Source: DATAXV01 sp036272915 (lineage in GTDB: Bacteria; Chloroflexota; Dormibacteria; Dormibacterales; Dormibacteraceae). From it: a stretch of DNA of 26,693 nt. The stretch spans positions 1-26,693 of the forward strand of contig DATAXV010000088.1 of assembly GCA_036272915.1 (NCBI GenBank). The letters run 5' to 3'. This document shows, in pieces, positions 1-6,812 of this stretch (within the stretch, counting starts at the first letter, position 1; each line of letters begins with the position of its first letter). Position numbers and translations under genes: made by a program. A model generated the notes under the pieces. It searched no databases. It was not told where the DNA came from and saw only the letters and a list, made by a program, of their open reading frames with translations.

Positions 1-254
1 TCCTGGTAACGAAGGAGGGACGCCGACCCCACAGACTGGTCATCCTCCCGGGCGACACCTGACCGTACGCCTGGATTTCTCATGGCCATAGACCTGGAAC
101 CAAGTTGTCCGTCCACCTGGAGCTCTACGTGACCCTTGACAGTAACGCTTCGCTGCGGATCCCAGCCCTCCTTTGATGGGTCTCGTGCCACATGTGTCGT
201 GGATGAGGAGCTGATCTGAACGAGGACACCACGGCCTGACGTCTGCCATCTCCC
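1..254. other. Non-coding upstream region, nothing recognised
   Basis: No reading frame here has convincing codon use or a recognisable product. The minus-strand frame crossing it (40-396) is antisense to the start of the regulator gene and reads as low-complexity Arg/Pro/Ser. A TTGACA hexamer at 136-141 has no matching -10 at 16-18 bp. I see no tRNA, repeat or terminator. The region may hold the end of an upstream intergenic space. Confidence 0.5.
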
Positions 255-283
255 TTGACGGCTGCCGCGGGAAGGATGATAAT
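255..283 (+). promoter_or_regulatory. Sigma-70-type promoter of the LacI/glycohydrolase operon
   Basis: TTGACG at 255-260 and GATAAT at 278-283 are separated by exactly 17 bp. The predicted start near 290 lies about 28 nt ahead of the GTG start codon at 318. A local drop in GC (277-304) marks the site clearly within GC-rich surroundings. It is the only good promoter visible before the four co-directional genes up to 5664. Confidence 0.6.
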
Positions 284-292
284 TCGTAAAAA

Positions 293-304
293 TAATTCGA
301 ATTA
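293..304. promoter_or_regulatory. Candidate LacI-family operator (autoregulation)
   Basis: TAATTCGAATTA is a perfect 12-bp palindrome with a central CG, the symmetry typical of LacI/GalR operators. It sits between the predicted transcription start and the ribosome binding site (AGGAGGG, 304-310) of the LacI-type gene. Its half TAATTCG is repeated at 280-286, overlapping the -10 box. The position fits repression by the adjacent regulator; binding itself is inferred. Confidence 0.45.
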
Positions 305-317
305 GGAGGGAAGATGG

Positions 318-1340
318 GTGCGAGGCCGGGTGCCGAGGAGACCGACGCAGACCGATGTCGCGCGCCTGGCCGGCGTGTCCCAGACGCTGGTCTCACTGGT
401 GCTCAACGACAACCGCCCGATCGCGGTGCCGGCGGCGACGCGGAAGCGGATCCTGGACGCCGTCGAGGAGCTCAGCTACGTCCGCAACACTTCGGGCCGG
501 CAGCTCCGCCTGCAGCGTGCGTTCCGTGTCGCGGCGGTGGTTCCCGACATCACCAACCTCTTCTATCCCTCGGTCGTCCAGGGCGTCCAGAACGTCGCCG
601 ACCGGAACGGGTACGAGGTCCTCGTCCTGATCACCGACCGGATCCTGGAGAAGGAGCTGAAGGTCGTCCGGCTCGGCCTCGAGGGGAGCATCGACGGCGT
701 CGTCGCCGCCTTCTTCCAGGTCGCCTCGGACCGGCTCCGCCGCCTTGTCGAGTGGGGGGTGGGAGTGGTCAGGGTCGAGGCTCACCGCCGCCACGACGAG
801 GAGGTCGGGCTGGACAGCGTCTACATCGACAACGCCGGCGCGTCGAGGGACCTGGTCATCCATCTGATCGAGCGCGGGCACCGGCGCATCGGCGTGATCA
901 CCAGCCCCCAGGGGCCGGGGCCGTCCCGCCTCCGCGGCTATCGCGAGGCCCACCGCCTGCACGGCCTGGCGGTGGCGAGGGGGATGGTCGTCGCCGGCGA
1001 CTTCTCCTCGGAGAGCGGCCACGCCGCCGTCGCCGGGCTGCTGGCGCTGCCCGAGCCGCCGACCGCGATCTTCGCCGCCAATGACATGATGGCGATCGGC
1101 GCCTCGACCGCGCTGCTGGAGCGCGGGCTCAGGATCCCCGGTGACGTCGCCGTCGCCGGCTTCGACGACATCCCCGTCGCCGGCATCATCCGGCCGCCGC
1201 TCACCACCGTGGCCCAGGACGGGGTGCGGATGGGGGAGCGGGCGGCGGAGCTGCTCTTCGAGCGGCTCACGGCCGAGGCGCCCCTGCCCGGGCGCTCGGA
1301 GCAGATCCCCCACCGCCTCATCGTCAGGGAGTCGACCTAG
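318..1340 (+). CDS. LacI/GalR-family transcriptional regulator
   Basis: This 340-residue protein has the usual length and layout of the LacI family. An N-terminal helix-turn-helix and hinge (residues about 10-65, with TDVARLAGVSQTLVSLVLN and the hinge region up to RKRILDAVEELSY) is followed by a periplasmic-binding-protein-like ligand domain (about 70-335, containing VAAVVPDITNLFYPSVVQG and the late motif VAVAGFDDIP). Such proteins are cytoplasmic repressors released by a small ligand, usually a sugar or nucleoside. The GTG start at 318 has AGGAGGG 7 nt upstream; the ATG at 314 is in another frame. Its stop overlaps the next gene's GTG by one base, so the two are translationally coupled. It likely controls the operon it heads, through the palindrome at 293-304. 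The ligand is unknown, perhaps the substrate of the glycohydrolases downstream. Confidence 0.93.
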   Translation: MRGRVPRRPTQTDVARLAGVSQTLVSLVLNDNRPIAVPAATRKRILDAVEELSYVRNTSGRQLRLQRAFRVAAVVPDITNLFYPSVVQGVQNVADRNGYEVLVLITDRILEKELKVVRLGLEGSIDGVVAAFFQVASDRLRRLVEWGVGVVRVEAHRRHDEEVGLDSVYIDNAGASRDLVIHLIERGHRRIGVITSPQGPGPSRLRGYREAHRLHGLAVARGMVVAGDFSSESGHAAVAGLLALPEPPTAIFAANDMMAIGASTALLERGLRIPGDVAVAGFDDIPVAGIIRPPLTTVAQDGVRMGERAAELLFERLTAEAPLPGRSEQIPHRLIVREST

Positions 1341-3494
1341 TGGAAGCAGAGACACGGCGACGGTCAGCGGCCATACCCGAGGACTACGCCGAGCGCGTCT
1401 ACGCCGGCGTCCTGGGCAAGATCATCGGCGTCTACCTGGGCCGTCCCTTCGAGGGCTGGACCTACGACCGCATCCGCCGCCGCTTCGGCCAGATCCGCTA
1501 CTACGTCCACCAGCAGAGGGGCCTGCCCCTGGTCGTCACCGACGACGACATCACCGGCACCTTCACCTTCGTCCGCGCCCTGGACGACTCGGGCCGCGGC
1601 GCCGACCTGACACCGGCCGACGTCGCCGACGCCTGGCTCAACTACGTGATCGAGGAGCGGACGATCTTCTGGTGGGGCGGCGTCGGCAACTCCACCGAGC
1701 ACACCGCCTTCGTCCGTCTGCGCTCGGGCATACCGGCCCCGGAGAGCGGGTCGATCGCCACCAACGGGAAGGTCATGGCCGAGCAGATCGGTGCTCAGAT
1801 CTTCATCGACGGCTGGGGCATGGTCTCGCCCGGAGATCCCGAGCTGGCCGCCCGCCTCGCCGCCAGCGCGGCCCGCGTCAGCCACGACGGTGAGGCCGTG
1901 CACGCGGCCCAGCTGATCGCGGCGATGGAGGCGGAGGCGTTCTCGGGCGGCGACCTCGACCACCTGCTCGACACCGGCCTCGCCCAGATCCCCGGCGACA
2001 GCCTCATCGCCCGGCTGGTGGCGAGGCTGCGGGAGTGGCGGGCGGCGCAGGACGACTGGCGGGTGACCCGCCAGCTGGTCGAGGCCGACTTCGGCTACGA
2101 CAGCTACCCCGGCAACTGCCACGTCGTGCCCAATCATGCCCTGGTCGTCCTCGCCCTCCTCTACGGCGGCGACGACCTCCAGGAGGCGCTGAGCGTCGTC
2201 AACAGCTGCGGCTGGGACACCGACTGCAATTCCGGCAACGTCGGCTGCCTGCTCGGCATCAAGAACGGGCTGGCCGGCATCGACGCCGGCCCCGATTGGC
2301 GCGGGCCTATCGCCGACCGCATGTACCTGCCCACCGCGTCGGGTGAGGAGGCGATCACCGACGCCGCCACCCAGGCCGGCCGTCTCGCCGACCTCGGGCG
2401 CCGGCTGGCCGGCCAGCCCGCCGACCCGCCCAAGGGCGGCGCCCGCTTCCACTTCGACCTCCCCGGCAGCGTGCAGGGCTGGCAGGTCGACGCCCGGCCC
2501 GATTCGAGCGGGACGACCGTGCTCGAGAACCTCCCCGGCCACTCGGCGGCCGGCTCTCGCAGCCTCGCCGTCCGCTACCGGCATCTGGCGCCGGGCCGCC
2601 TCGCCCGCGCCGCCACCGCCACCTTCATCCCGCCCTCGGATCTGGGCGACATGCACTACCAGCTGCTGGCCACGCCCACGCTGCATCCCGGTCAGCGGGT
2701 GCGTGCCGCGGTGGAGGCCGGCGGTGCCAGCTCCGGCCCGGTCCGCTGCCGGCTCTACATCCGCACCTACGCCACCGCCGACCTGACCCAGATCGACGGA
2801 CCGGCGGTGACGCTGGAACCCGGCCGGCGCGACGAGCTGGCCTGGCGCGTCCCCGACTGCGAGGGCCATCCCATCGCCGAGATCGGCATCGAGATCGAGA
2901 GCGACGCCCCCGCCGAGGGCACCGTGCACGTCGACCTCCTCACCTGGGAGGGGGAGCCGGAGGTGGTCCTGGGCCGGCCGTCGGGAGGCGCCGGGCACTG
3001 GCGCCGGGCCTGGGTCGACGCCGTCGACCACTATCAGTCGCGGGGCGACGACTACCGGATCTCGCAGGACCGGGGCACCGGCCTGCTCATCCAGGGCGGC
3101 CGGCAGTGGCGCGACTACGAGGTGGCGGCGCCGGTCACCGTGAACATGGCGCGCGGCGCGGGCATCGCCGCCAGGGTCCAGGGGCTGCGGCGGTACTACG
3201 CGCTGCTGCTCTCGGACGACGACCGGGTTCGGCTGGTCAAAGGCGGCGGGCGGGGTCAGGGTGCTGGCCGAGGCGCCGCTGCCGCAGACCCCCTTCCAGA
3301 GCCGCGATCTCGCCCTGCGCGTGCGCGGGGAGGAGCTGGAGGGGCTCGTCGACGGAGAGGTCGTGCTCACCGGCCGGGACCGGGATCCCCGCCTGGCCGG
3401 GGGCGGAGTGGCCCTGGTCTGCGACCAGGGGACGATGACCGCCGGGGCGGTGCGGGTGCGCCCGCTCAGTGGGGGGGATGGACCGGAGGGATAA
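1340..3494 (+). CDS. ADP-ribosylglycohydrolase-family protein with C-terminal lectin-like modules, frameshifted
   Basis: Residues 1-350 are an ADP-ribosylglycohydrolase (ARH/DraG) fold: AGVLGKIIGVYLGRPFEGW at the start, TDDD at 67-70 and NSCGWDTDCNSGNVG from residue 288, corresponding to the two acidic clusters that bind the dinuclear Mg site. Residues about 368-540 and 545-715 look like two beta-sandwich domains, the first like a galactose-binding module, the second like a laminin-G/3-keto-disaccharide-hydrolase-type domain. Known members cleave N-glycosidic bonds; the lectin-like parts suggest a glycoside or nucleoside rather than an ADP-ribosylated protein (inference). The frame breaks in GGGG at 3252-3255: removing one G restores GGGRVRVLAEAPLPQ and gives a 717-residue protein ending at the TAA at 3492-3494. 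Read as it stands, the frame runs on through Arg/Gly/Pro-rich nonsense into the next gene (1105 codons to 4657). This may be a sequencing error or a real mutation. The GTG start overlaps the LacI stop. Confidence 0.8.
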
Positions 3495-3652
3495 AGACGG
3501 CGGTACGGGAAGGAGCAGCGCGGTCCCCGGGGCGAGGCCCGGCTGGCCCTGCTCGTCTCCCGCGACCGGGCGGTCTGGACGCTGACGCTGGTCGCCCTGG
3601 CCAGCCCGGCGGACAGCTGCCCGTGCCATACGCAATGAGAGAGGAGGGGAGG
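3495..3652 (+). other. Spacer between the two glycohydrolase genes with a coding-like remnant
   Basis: Reading on past the TAA at 3492-3494 in the restored frame, 3495-3637 stays open and gives a plausible stretch (EARLALLVSRDRAVWTLTLV) before a TGA at 3635-3637. It may be a decayed C-terminal extension or chance. The last 12 bases carry the ribosome binding site (GAGGAGG) of the next gene. Confidence 0.3.
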
Positions 3653-4657
3653 ATGGAGCTTCTCGACCGGGTCCGGGGCTGCCTGCTCGGCGGCCTCATC
3701 GGCGACGCCATGGGCACGCCCAGCGAGAATCTCAGCCCGGAGGAGATCCGGGGGCGCTGGGGCTGGATCGACGACTTCGAGGGGGTGGGGACGGACGACA
3801 CCATCCTCCGCCACCTGCTCTGCGACGCCCTGATCGAGACCGGGGGCAGGGCCGGACCCGACGACTGGGCCCGGCAGTGGGTCAGGAACCGCGAGGTGAT
3901 CCTGGTCGAGCGGCGGAACAGGTTCTTCATCTCCGCCCTGCACACCGCCCAGAAGCTGACCCAGGGCTACCCGGCGCGGCTGGCCGCCGAGGGCAACATG
4001 CCCAGCTCGACCTCGGCCATGGCCATCGCCCCGGTCGGCATCGTCCATCCCGCCGACCCCGAGGCCGCGGCCCGCCAGGCACAGCGGCTGGCCTCGCTGA
4101 TGCACACCGGGCCGGTCGCCTTCTGCCAGGACGCGGCGGCCGCGATCGCCGCCGCCACCGCGGCCGCCCTCGGCGAGGACGCGGACATCGAGGGCTGCCT
4201 CACGGCAGCGGTGGAGTGCCTGGAGCCGGGGGCGGAGGAGATGCGGGATCTGATCGAGGGAGCCCTGGAGCTGGCCGGAGGCTCGGCCGGCTACGAGGGC
4301 TTCCGGTCCGCCTTCGCGCCGCGCTTCGGTCGCGACATCCGCTGCGACGCCAGGGAGACGGTGCCCGCCGCCCTCGCCATCTGCCGGCTGGCCGGGGGCG
4401 ACCCGGTCCGCGTCATCGAGTACGGGGCCAACCTCGGCGGCGACACCGACACCGTCGCCACCATGGCCGGCGGCATCTGCGGCGCCCTCGGCGGGCGGAG
4501 CGCTCTCCGGCCGGCCTGGGTCGAGAGGGCCGAGGTCGAGGGCGCGCCCGACTGCGCCGGGCTCGCCGGCCGCCTGATCGAGGTGGCACTGGGCCTGGCC
4601 CGCGAGCAGCTGGCGAGGAGCCGGGCGCTGCTCCGCCGCTGGGGCGAGGAGGCCTGA
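3653..4657 (+). CDS. ADP-ribosylglycohydrolase-family protein (second, single-domain)
   Basis: This 334-residue protein is a stand-alone ADP-ribosylglycohydrolase of normal family length. Visible motifs are the N-terminal RVRGCLLGGLIGDAMGTPSE, the metal-binding TDDT at residues 47-50 and GGDTDTVATMAGGICGA from residue 262, the paired acidic clusters that hold two Mg ions in ARH3/DraG-type enzymes. It is only distantly related to the glycohydrolase domain upstream, so the operon carries two different members rather than a fresh duplication. The ATG at 3653 is chosen because GAGGAGGGGAGG lies just before it; an in-frame ATG at 3635 has no such site. The gene is likely cotranscribed with the LacI gene and the dehydrogenase. 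It should hydrolyse an N- or O-glycosidic bond to a ribose-like sugar, but the substrate cannot be read from sequence. Regulation of nitrogenase (DraG itself) is unlikely because no nif gene is present. Confidence 0.87.
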   Translation: MELLDRVRGCLLGGLIGDAMGTPSENLSPEEIRGRWGWIDDFEGVGTDDTILRHLLCDALIETGGRAGPDDWARQWVRNREVILVERRNRFFISALHTAQKLTQGYPARLAAEGNMPSSTSAMAIAPVGIVHPADPEAAARQAQRLASLMHTGPVAFCQDAAAAIAAATAAALGEDADIEGCLTAAVECLEPGAEEMRDLIEGALELAGGSAGYEGFRSAFAPRFGRDIRCDARETVPAALAICRLAGGDPVRVIEYGANLGGDTDTVATMAGGICGALGGRSALRPAWVERAEVEGAPDCAGLAGRLIEVALGLAREQLARSRALLRRWGEEA

Positions 4658-4701
4658 TCCGCCCCGTCGCGCGATCCGTCCGTCGAACCAAGGAGGTATC
4701 C

Positions 4702-5664
4702 ATGAAGCAGGCCCTGGTGGTCGGTCCCGAGCAAATCGAGCTGGAGGACACCGAGCCCCCCGAGCCCGGTCCCGGCCAGGTACGGGTGTGGGTCACCAGC
4801 TGCGGCGTCTGTGCCTCGGAGCTGCCCGGCTACCTGGCCGGGCCCGACGGCGGGGCGCCGCTGCGTCCGGGTCACGAGGTGTCGGGCGTGATCGACAAGG
4901 TCGGCGCCGGCGTCGGCGGCCTGAGGCCGGGCACGTCCGTCACCGGCCTCTTCCACGGCGGCTTCGCCGAGTACGCGGTGACGACCTCGGACCGGGTGCT
5001 GCCGGTGCCCGACGGCCTCGACGCCGACGACGTGATGGGCGAGCCCTGGAGCTGCGTGGTCAGCGCCGCCAACCGCATGCGGGTCGACGTCGGCGACACC
5101 GTGGCCCTGGTCGGCCTCGGCTTCATGGGCCTGCTCATGCTGCAGCTGATCCGCCATCAGTGGTCGGCCCGGGTGATCGGGGTCGACCCCCGCCAGCACG
5201 TCCGCGACGCCGCGCTCCGGATGGGTGCCGACGAGGTGGTGGCGCCGGACCAGGTGCCGGCCTCGCTGCTGATCGGCATGCGCCACGAGATCGCCCCCGA
5301 CACCGGCGTCGACCTCGCCGTCGAGGCCACCGGGGTCGGGCCCGGCCTCACCCTGGCGGCGCGGATGGTCCGCGAGCACGGCCGGCTCTCGATCCTCGGC
5401 TATCACAACCACGGCGGCGGCGACCGCACCCTGGATATGCAGCTCTGGAACTGGAAGGCGCTGGAGGTGCTCAACGCCCACGACCGCCGCGACGGCGCCA
5501 AGATGGTCGCCATGCGGCAGGCGATGCGCATGCTCGCCGCCGGCCGCATCGACACCCGCCCGCTGATTACGCACCGGCTGCCGCTGGAGCGCATCGACGA
5601 GGCCTTCCAGCTGTCCGAGAACAAGCCGGAGGGCTACATCAAGGCCCTGATCGAGATGCGGTAG
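4702..5664 (+). CDS. Zinc-type medium-chain alcohol/polyol dehydrogenase, short form
   Basis: This 320-residue medium-chain dehydrogenase resembles threonine/sorbitol dehydrogenases. The GroES-like domain holds the catalytic-zinc Cys in CGVCASELPG (about residue 34) and the RPGHEVSG motif; GEPWSCVVSA supplies the later zinc/active-site segment. The Rossmann fold starts at VALVGLGFMGLLMLQLI and has an Asp (VIGVDPR) after the second strand, suggesting NAD preference. It is about 25 residues shorter than typical because the loop with the four structural-zinc cysteines is absent: FHGGFAEYAV follows directly after VTGL. AAGGAGG lies 6 nt before the ATG at 4702, and only 44 nt separate it from the upstream glycohydrolase. 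It probably oxidises the sugar or polyol released by the glycohydrolases (inference from operon position). Confidence 0.88.
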   Translation: MKQALVVGPEQIELEDTEPPEPGPGQVRVWVTSCGVCASELPGYLAGPDGGAPLRPGHEVSGVIDKVGAGVGGLRPGTSVTGLFHGGFAEYAVTTSDRVLPVPDGLDADDVMGEPWSCVVSAANRMRVDVGDTVALVGLGFMGLLMLQLIRHQWSARVIGVDPRQHVRDAALRMGADEVVAPDQVPASLLIGMRHEIAPDTGVDLAVEATGVGPGLTLAARMVREHGRLSILGYHNHGGGDRTLDMQLWNWKALEVLNAHDRRDGAKMVAMRQAMRMLAAGRIDTRPLITHRLPLERIDEAFQLSENKPEGYIKALIEMR

Positions 5665-5694
5665 GGGAGGGCGCGCCCCCGATCTGCGACGAGA

Positions 5695-6423
5695 TCAGTC
5701 GGGGCCGTCCTCGGGCCCGACGTGGGGCGAGAGGTGGAGGTCGATCATGCGCGGAATGTCGGCCGGGTCCCGCCGGCGCAGCAGCTGCACGATCCGGAGG
5801 TGGCTGCCGGTGGCGCGGGGCTCGGGCGGCTTGTGGACGCGCGGGCCCTGCCAGCCCACCTCCCAGAAGAAGTTGTAGAGGATCGTGCCCAGGGTGACCA
5901 GGAACTGGTTGCCGGTGCTCTCCAGGAGCAGGCGGTGGAAGTCGTCGTGGACATGGGCGCCGTGATCCGTGTCGGAGTTCTCGGCGACCGTCCGGGCGAG
6001 CTCCTCGAGGCGATCCAGGTCCTTCTCGGTGGCCCGCTCGATGACCAGCTCGTACACGCCCCGCTCGAAGATGGAACGGACCTCGACGTAGTCCTTCTGG
6101 GTCAGCGTGCTGGTGCCGATCCAGCCCGCGATCTGCCGGAACACGTCGGTGTCGGCCAGGTCGGCGACGAAGATGCCGCTACCGTGGGTGACGCGGAGCA
6201 TGCCCAGCGCCTCCAGCGAGGAGACCGCCTGCCGGAGGACGTTGCGGCTGACGCCGAGCGATTCGGCCAGCGAGGTCTCGGAGGGAAGGCGGGTGCCCGG
6301 CGTGAGGCGGTTGGAGAGGATGTACTCACGCAGCGCATCGACCGTTCGGTCGGTCAGCCGTTCTCGAGACAGGGACCGCAGGCTGTGTCGAGGCCCTTCC
6401 GGACGGTCCTTTTGTAGACTCAT
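5695..6423 (-). CDS. GntR-family regulator, FadR/FCD subfamily
   Basis: This 242-residue protein has a GntR winged helix-turn-helix (residues about 22-88: LTDRTVDALREYILSNRL, LPSETSLAESLGVSRNVLRQA and LRVTHGSGIFVA) and an all-helical FCD ligand-binding domain (about 100-230), including the metal-ligand-like Asp/His positions in HDDFHRLLLESTGN and ending ... MIDLHL. FCD regulators usually sense carboxylic acids or sugar acids. It is divergent from the ABC importer starting at 6813 and convergent with the dehydrogenase, 30 nt away, so it most likely controls the importer. The ATG at 6423 has GGAGAG a few bases upstream on the minus strand. The N-terminal 18 residues are basic and unconserved. 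Confidence 0.92.
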   Translation of the reverse strand: MSLQKDRPEGPRHSLRSLSRERLTDRTVDALREYILSNRLTPGTRLPSETSLAESLGVSRNVLRQAVSSLEALGMLRVTHGSGIFVADLADTDVFRQIAGWIGTSTLTQKDYVEVRSIFERGVYELVIERATEKDLDRLEELARTVAENSDTDHGAHVHDDFHRLLLESTGNQFLVTLGTILYNFFWEVGWQGPRVHKPPEPRATGSHLRIVQLLRRRDPADIPRMIDLHLSPHVGPEDGPD

Positions 6424-6441
6424 TCTCTCTCCGTGCGTCGA

Positions 6442-6471
6442 AGGCTAGCATCAGCCCCGATCCACTGTCAA
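6442..6471 (-). promoter_or_regulatory. Possible promoter of the GntR gene
   Basis: On the minus strand a perfect TTGACA (complement of 6466-6471) is followed after 18 bp by TAGCCT (complement of 6442-6447), a weak -10. A second TTGACA lies just upstream (complement of 6474-6479) inside TGATTGACA. The start would fall about 10-15 nt before the ATG with its ribosome binding site. Confidence 0.35.
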
Positions 6472-6535
6472 CGTGTCAATCACCCGAACCGGCCTTGGCG
6501 CTTCCAGCGATCGCACACCTTGCCCAGGCTGCTGA

Positions 6536-6564
6536 TTGACAACGGGTAACGCTGGAGGTATCTT
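6536..6564 (+). promoter_or_regulatory. Sigma-70-type promoter of the ABC importer operon
   Basis: TTGACA (6536-6541) and TATCTT (6559-6564) are 17 bp apart. An 8-bp palindrome CAAATTTG at 6570-6577 covers the predicted start site and could be part of an operator. The -35 lies in TGATTGACA (6533-6541), repeated in inverted orientation at 6474-6482, suggesting divergent promoters under shared control. Confidence 0.55.
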
Positions 6565-6812
6565 CCTTTCAAATTTGTAGGATGACCACCTCACACTGTG
6601 ACTGTGCACTCCCCTTGGACGAAGGTGAGGCTGATCGGTCCTACCCCCCCGCCGCACGTCGGACGGTCCCCACTCGGAGGGCCGCGTCGGCGAGGGTGAA
6701 GAGAGGAGGGCGTGGTTTCCGGATGGCGGTGCGTCACCGCCGGGAGCCACGCGAAGCCACGGTGCTCGGCACCGACAACGGCGGACGCCGCGAGGCGCTG
6801 CCGGAGGAATAG
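6565..6812 (+). other. Long 5' leader of the importer operon
   Basis: About 240 nt separate the predicted start site from the binding-protein gene. A frame of 76 codons (ATG 6582 to TAG 6810-6812) fills the leader and ends right against the GTG at 6813, but it has no ribosome binding site, resembles nothing I know, and its Arg-rich composition fits chance in GC-rich DNA. No clear riboswitch fold is recognisable by eye. Confidence 0.3.

Noticed and set aside
136..141. TTGACA as an additional promoter upstream of the LacI gene
   Set aside because: No -10-like hexamer lies 16-18 bp downstream.
3241..3260. Programmed ribosomal frameshift in the glycohydrolase gene
   Set aside because: No slippery heptamer, stimulatory hairpin or internal Shine-Dalgarno stop context is evident; an indel in a G-run is simpler.
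1364..4105. Very long minus-strand open frame (913 codons)
   Set aside because: It is antisense to two recognisable enzymes, has no homology I know, and reflects the lack of stops in GC-rich antisense frames.
1340..4657. A single 1105-residue double-glycohydrolase fusion protein
   Set aside because: The middle is Arg/Gly/Pro-rich nonsense after a GGGG run, the coherent domain continues in another frame, and the second gene has its own ATG with a strong ribosome binding site.
3877..4701. Upstream extension of the dehydrogenase frame
   Set aside because: It overlaps the glycohydrolase gene in the wrong frame; the ATG at 4702 has a strong ribosome binding site and matches the family start.
5669..5696. 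Palindrome GGGCGCGCCC and weak GATCT/AGATC stem between convergent genes as a terminator
   Set aside because: Stems are too tight or short and no T-run follows on either strand.
6582..6812. 76-codon leader ORF before the binding-protein gene
   Set aside because: No ribosome binding site, no recognisable family and chance-like Arg-rich composition, although its stop abuts the GTG at 6813.
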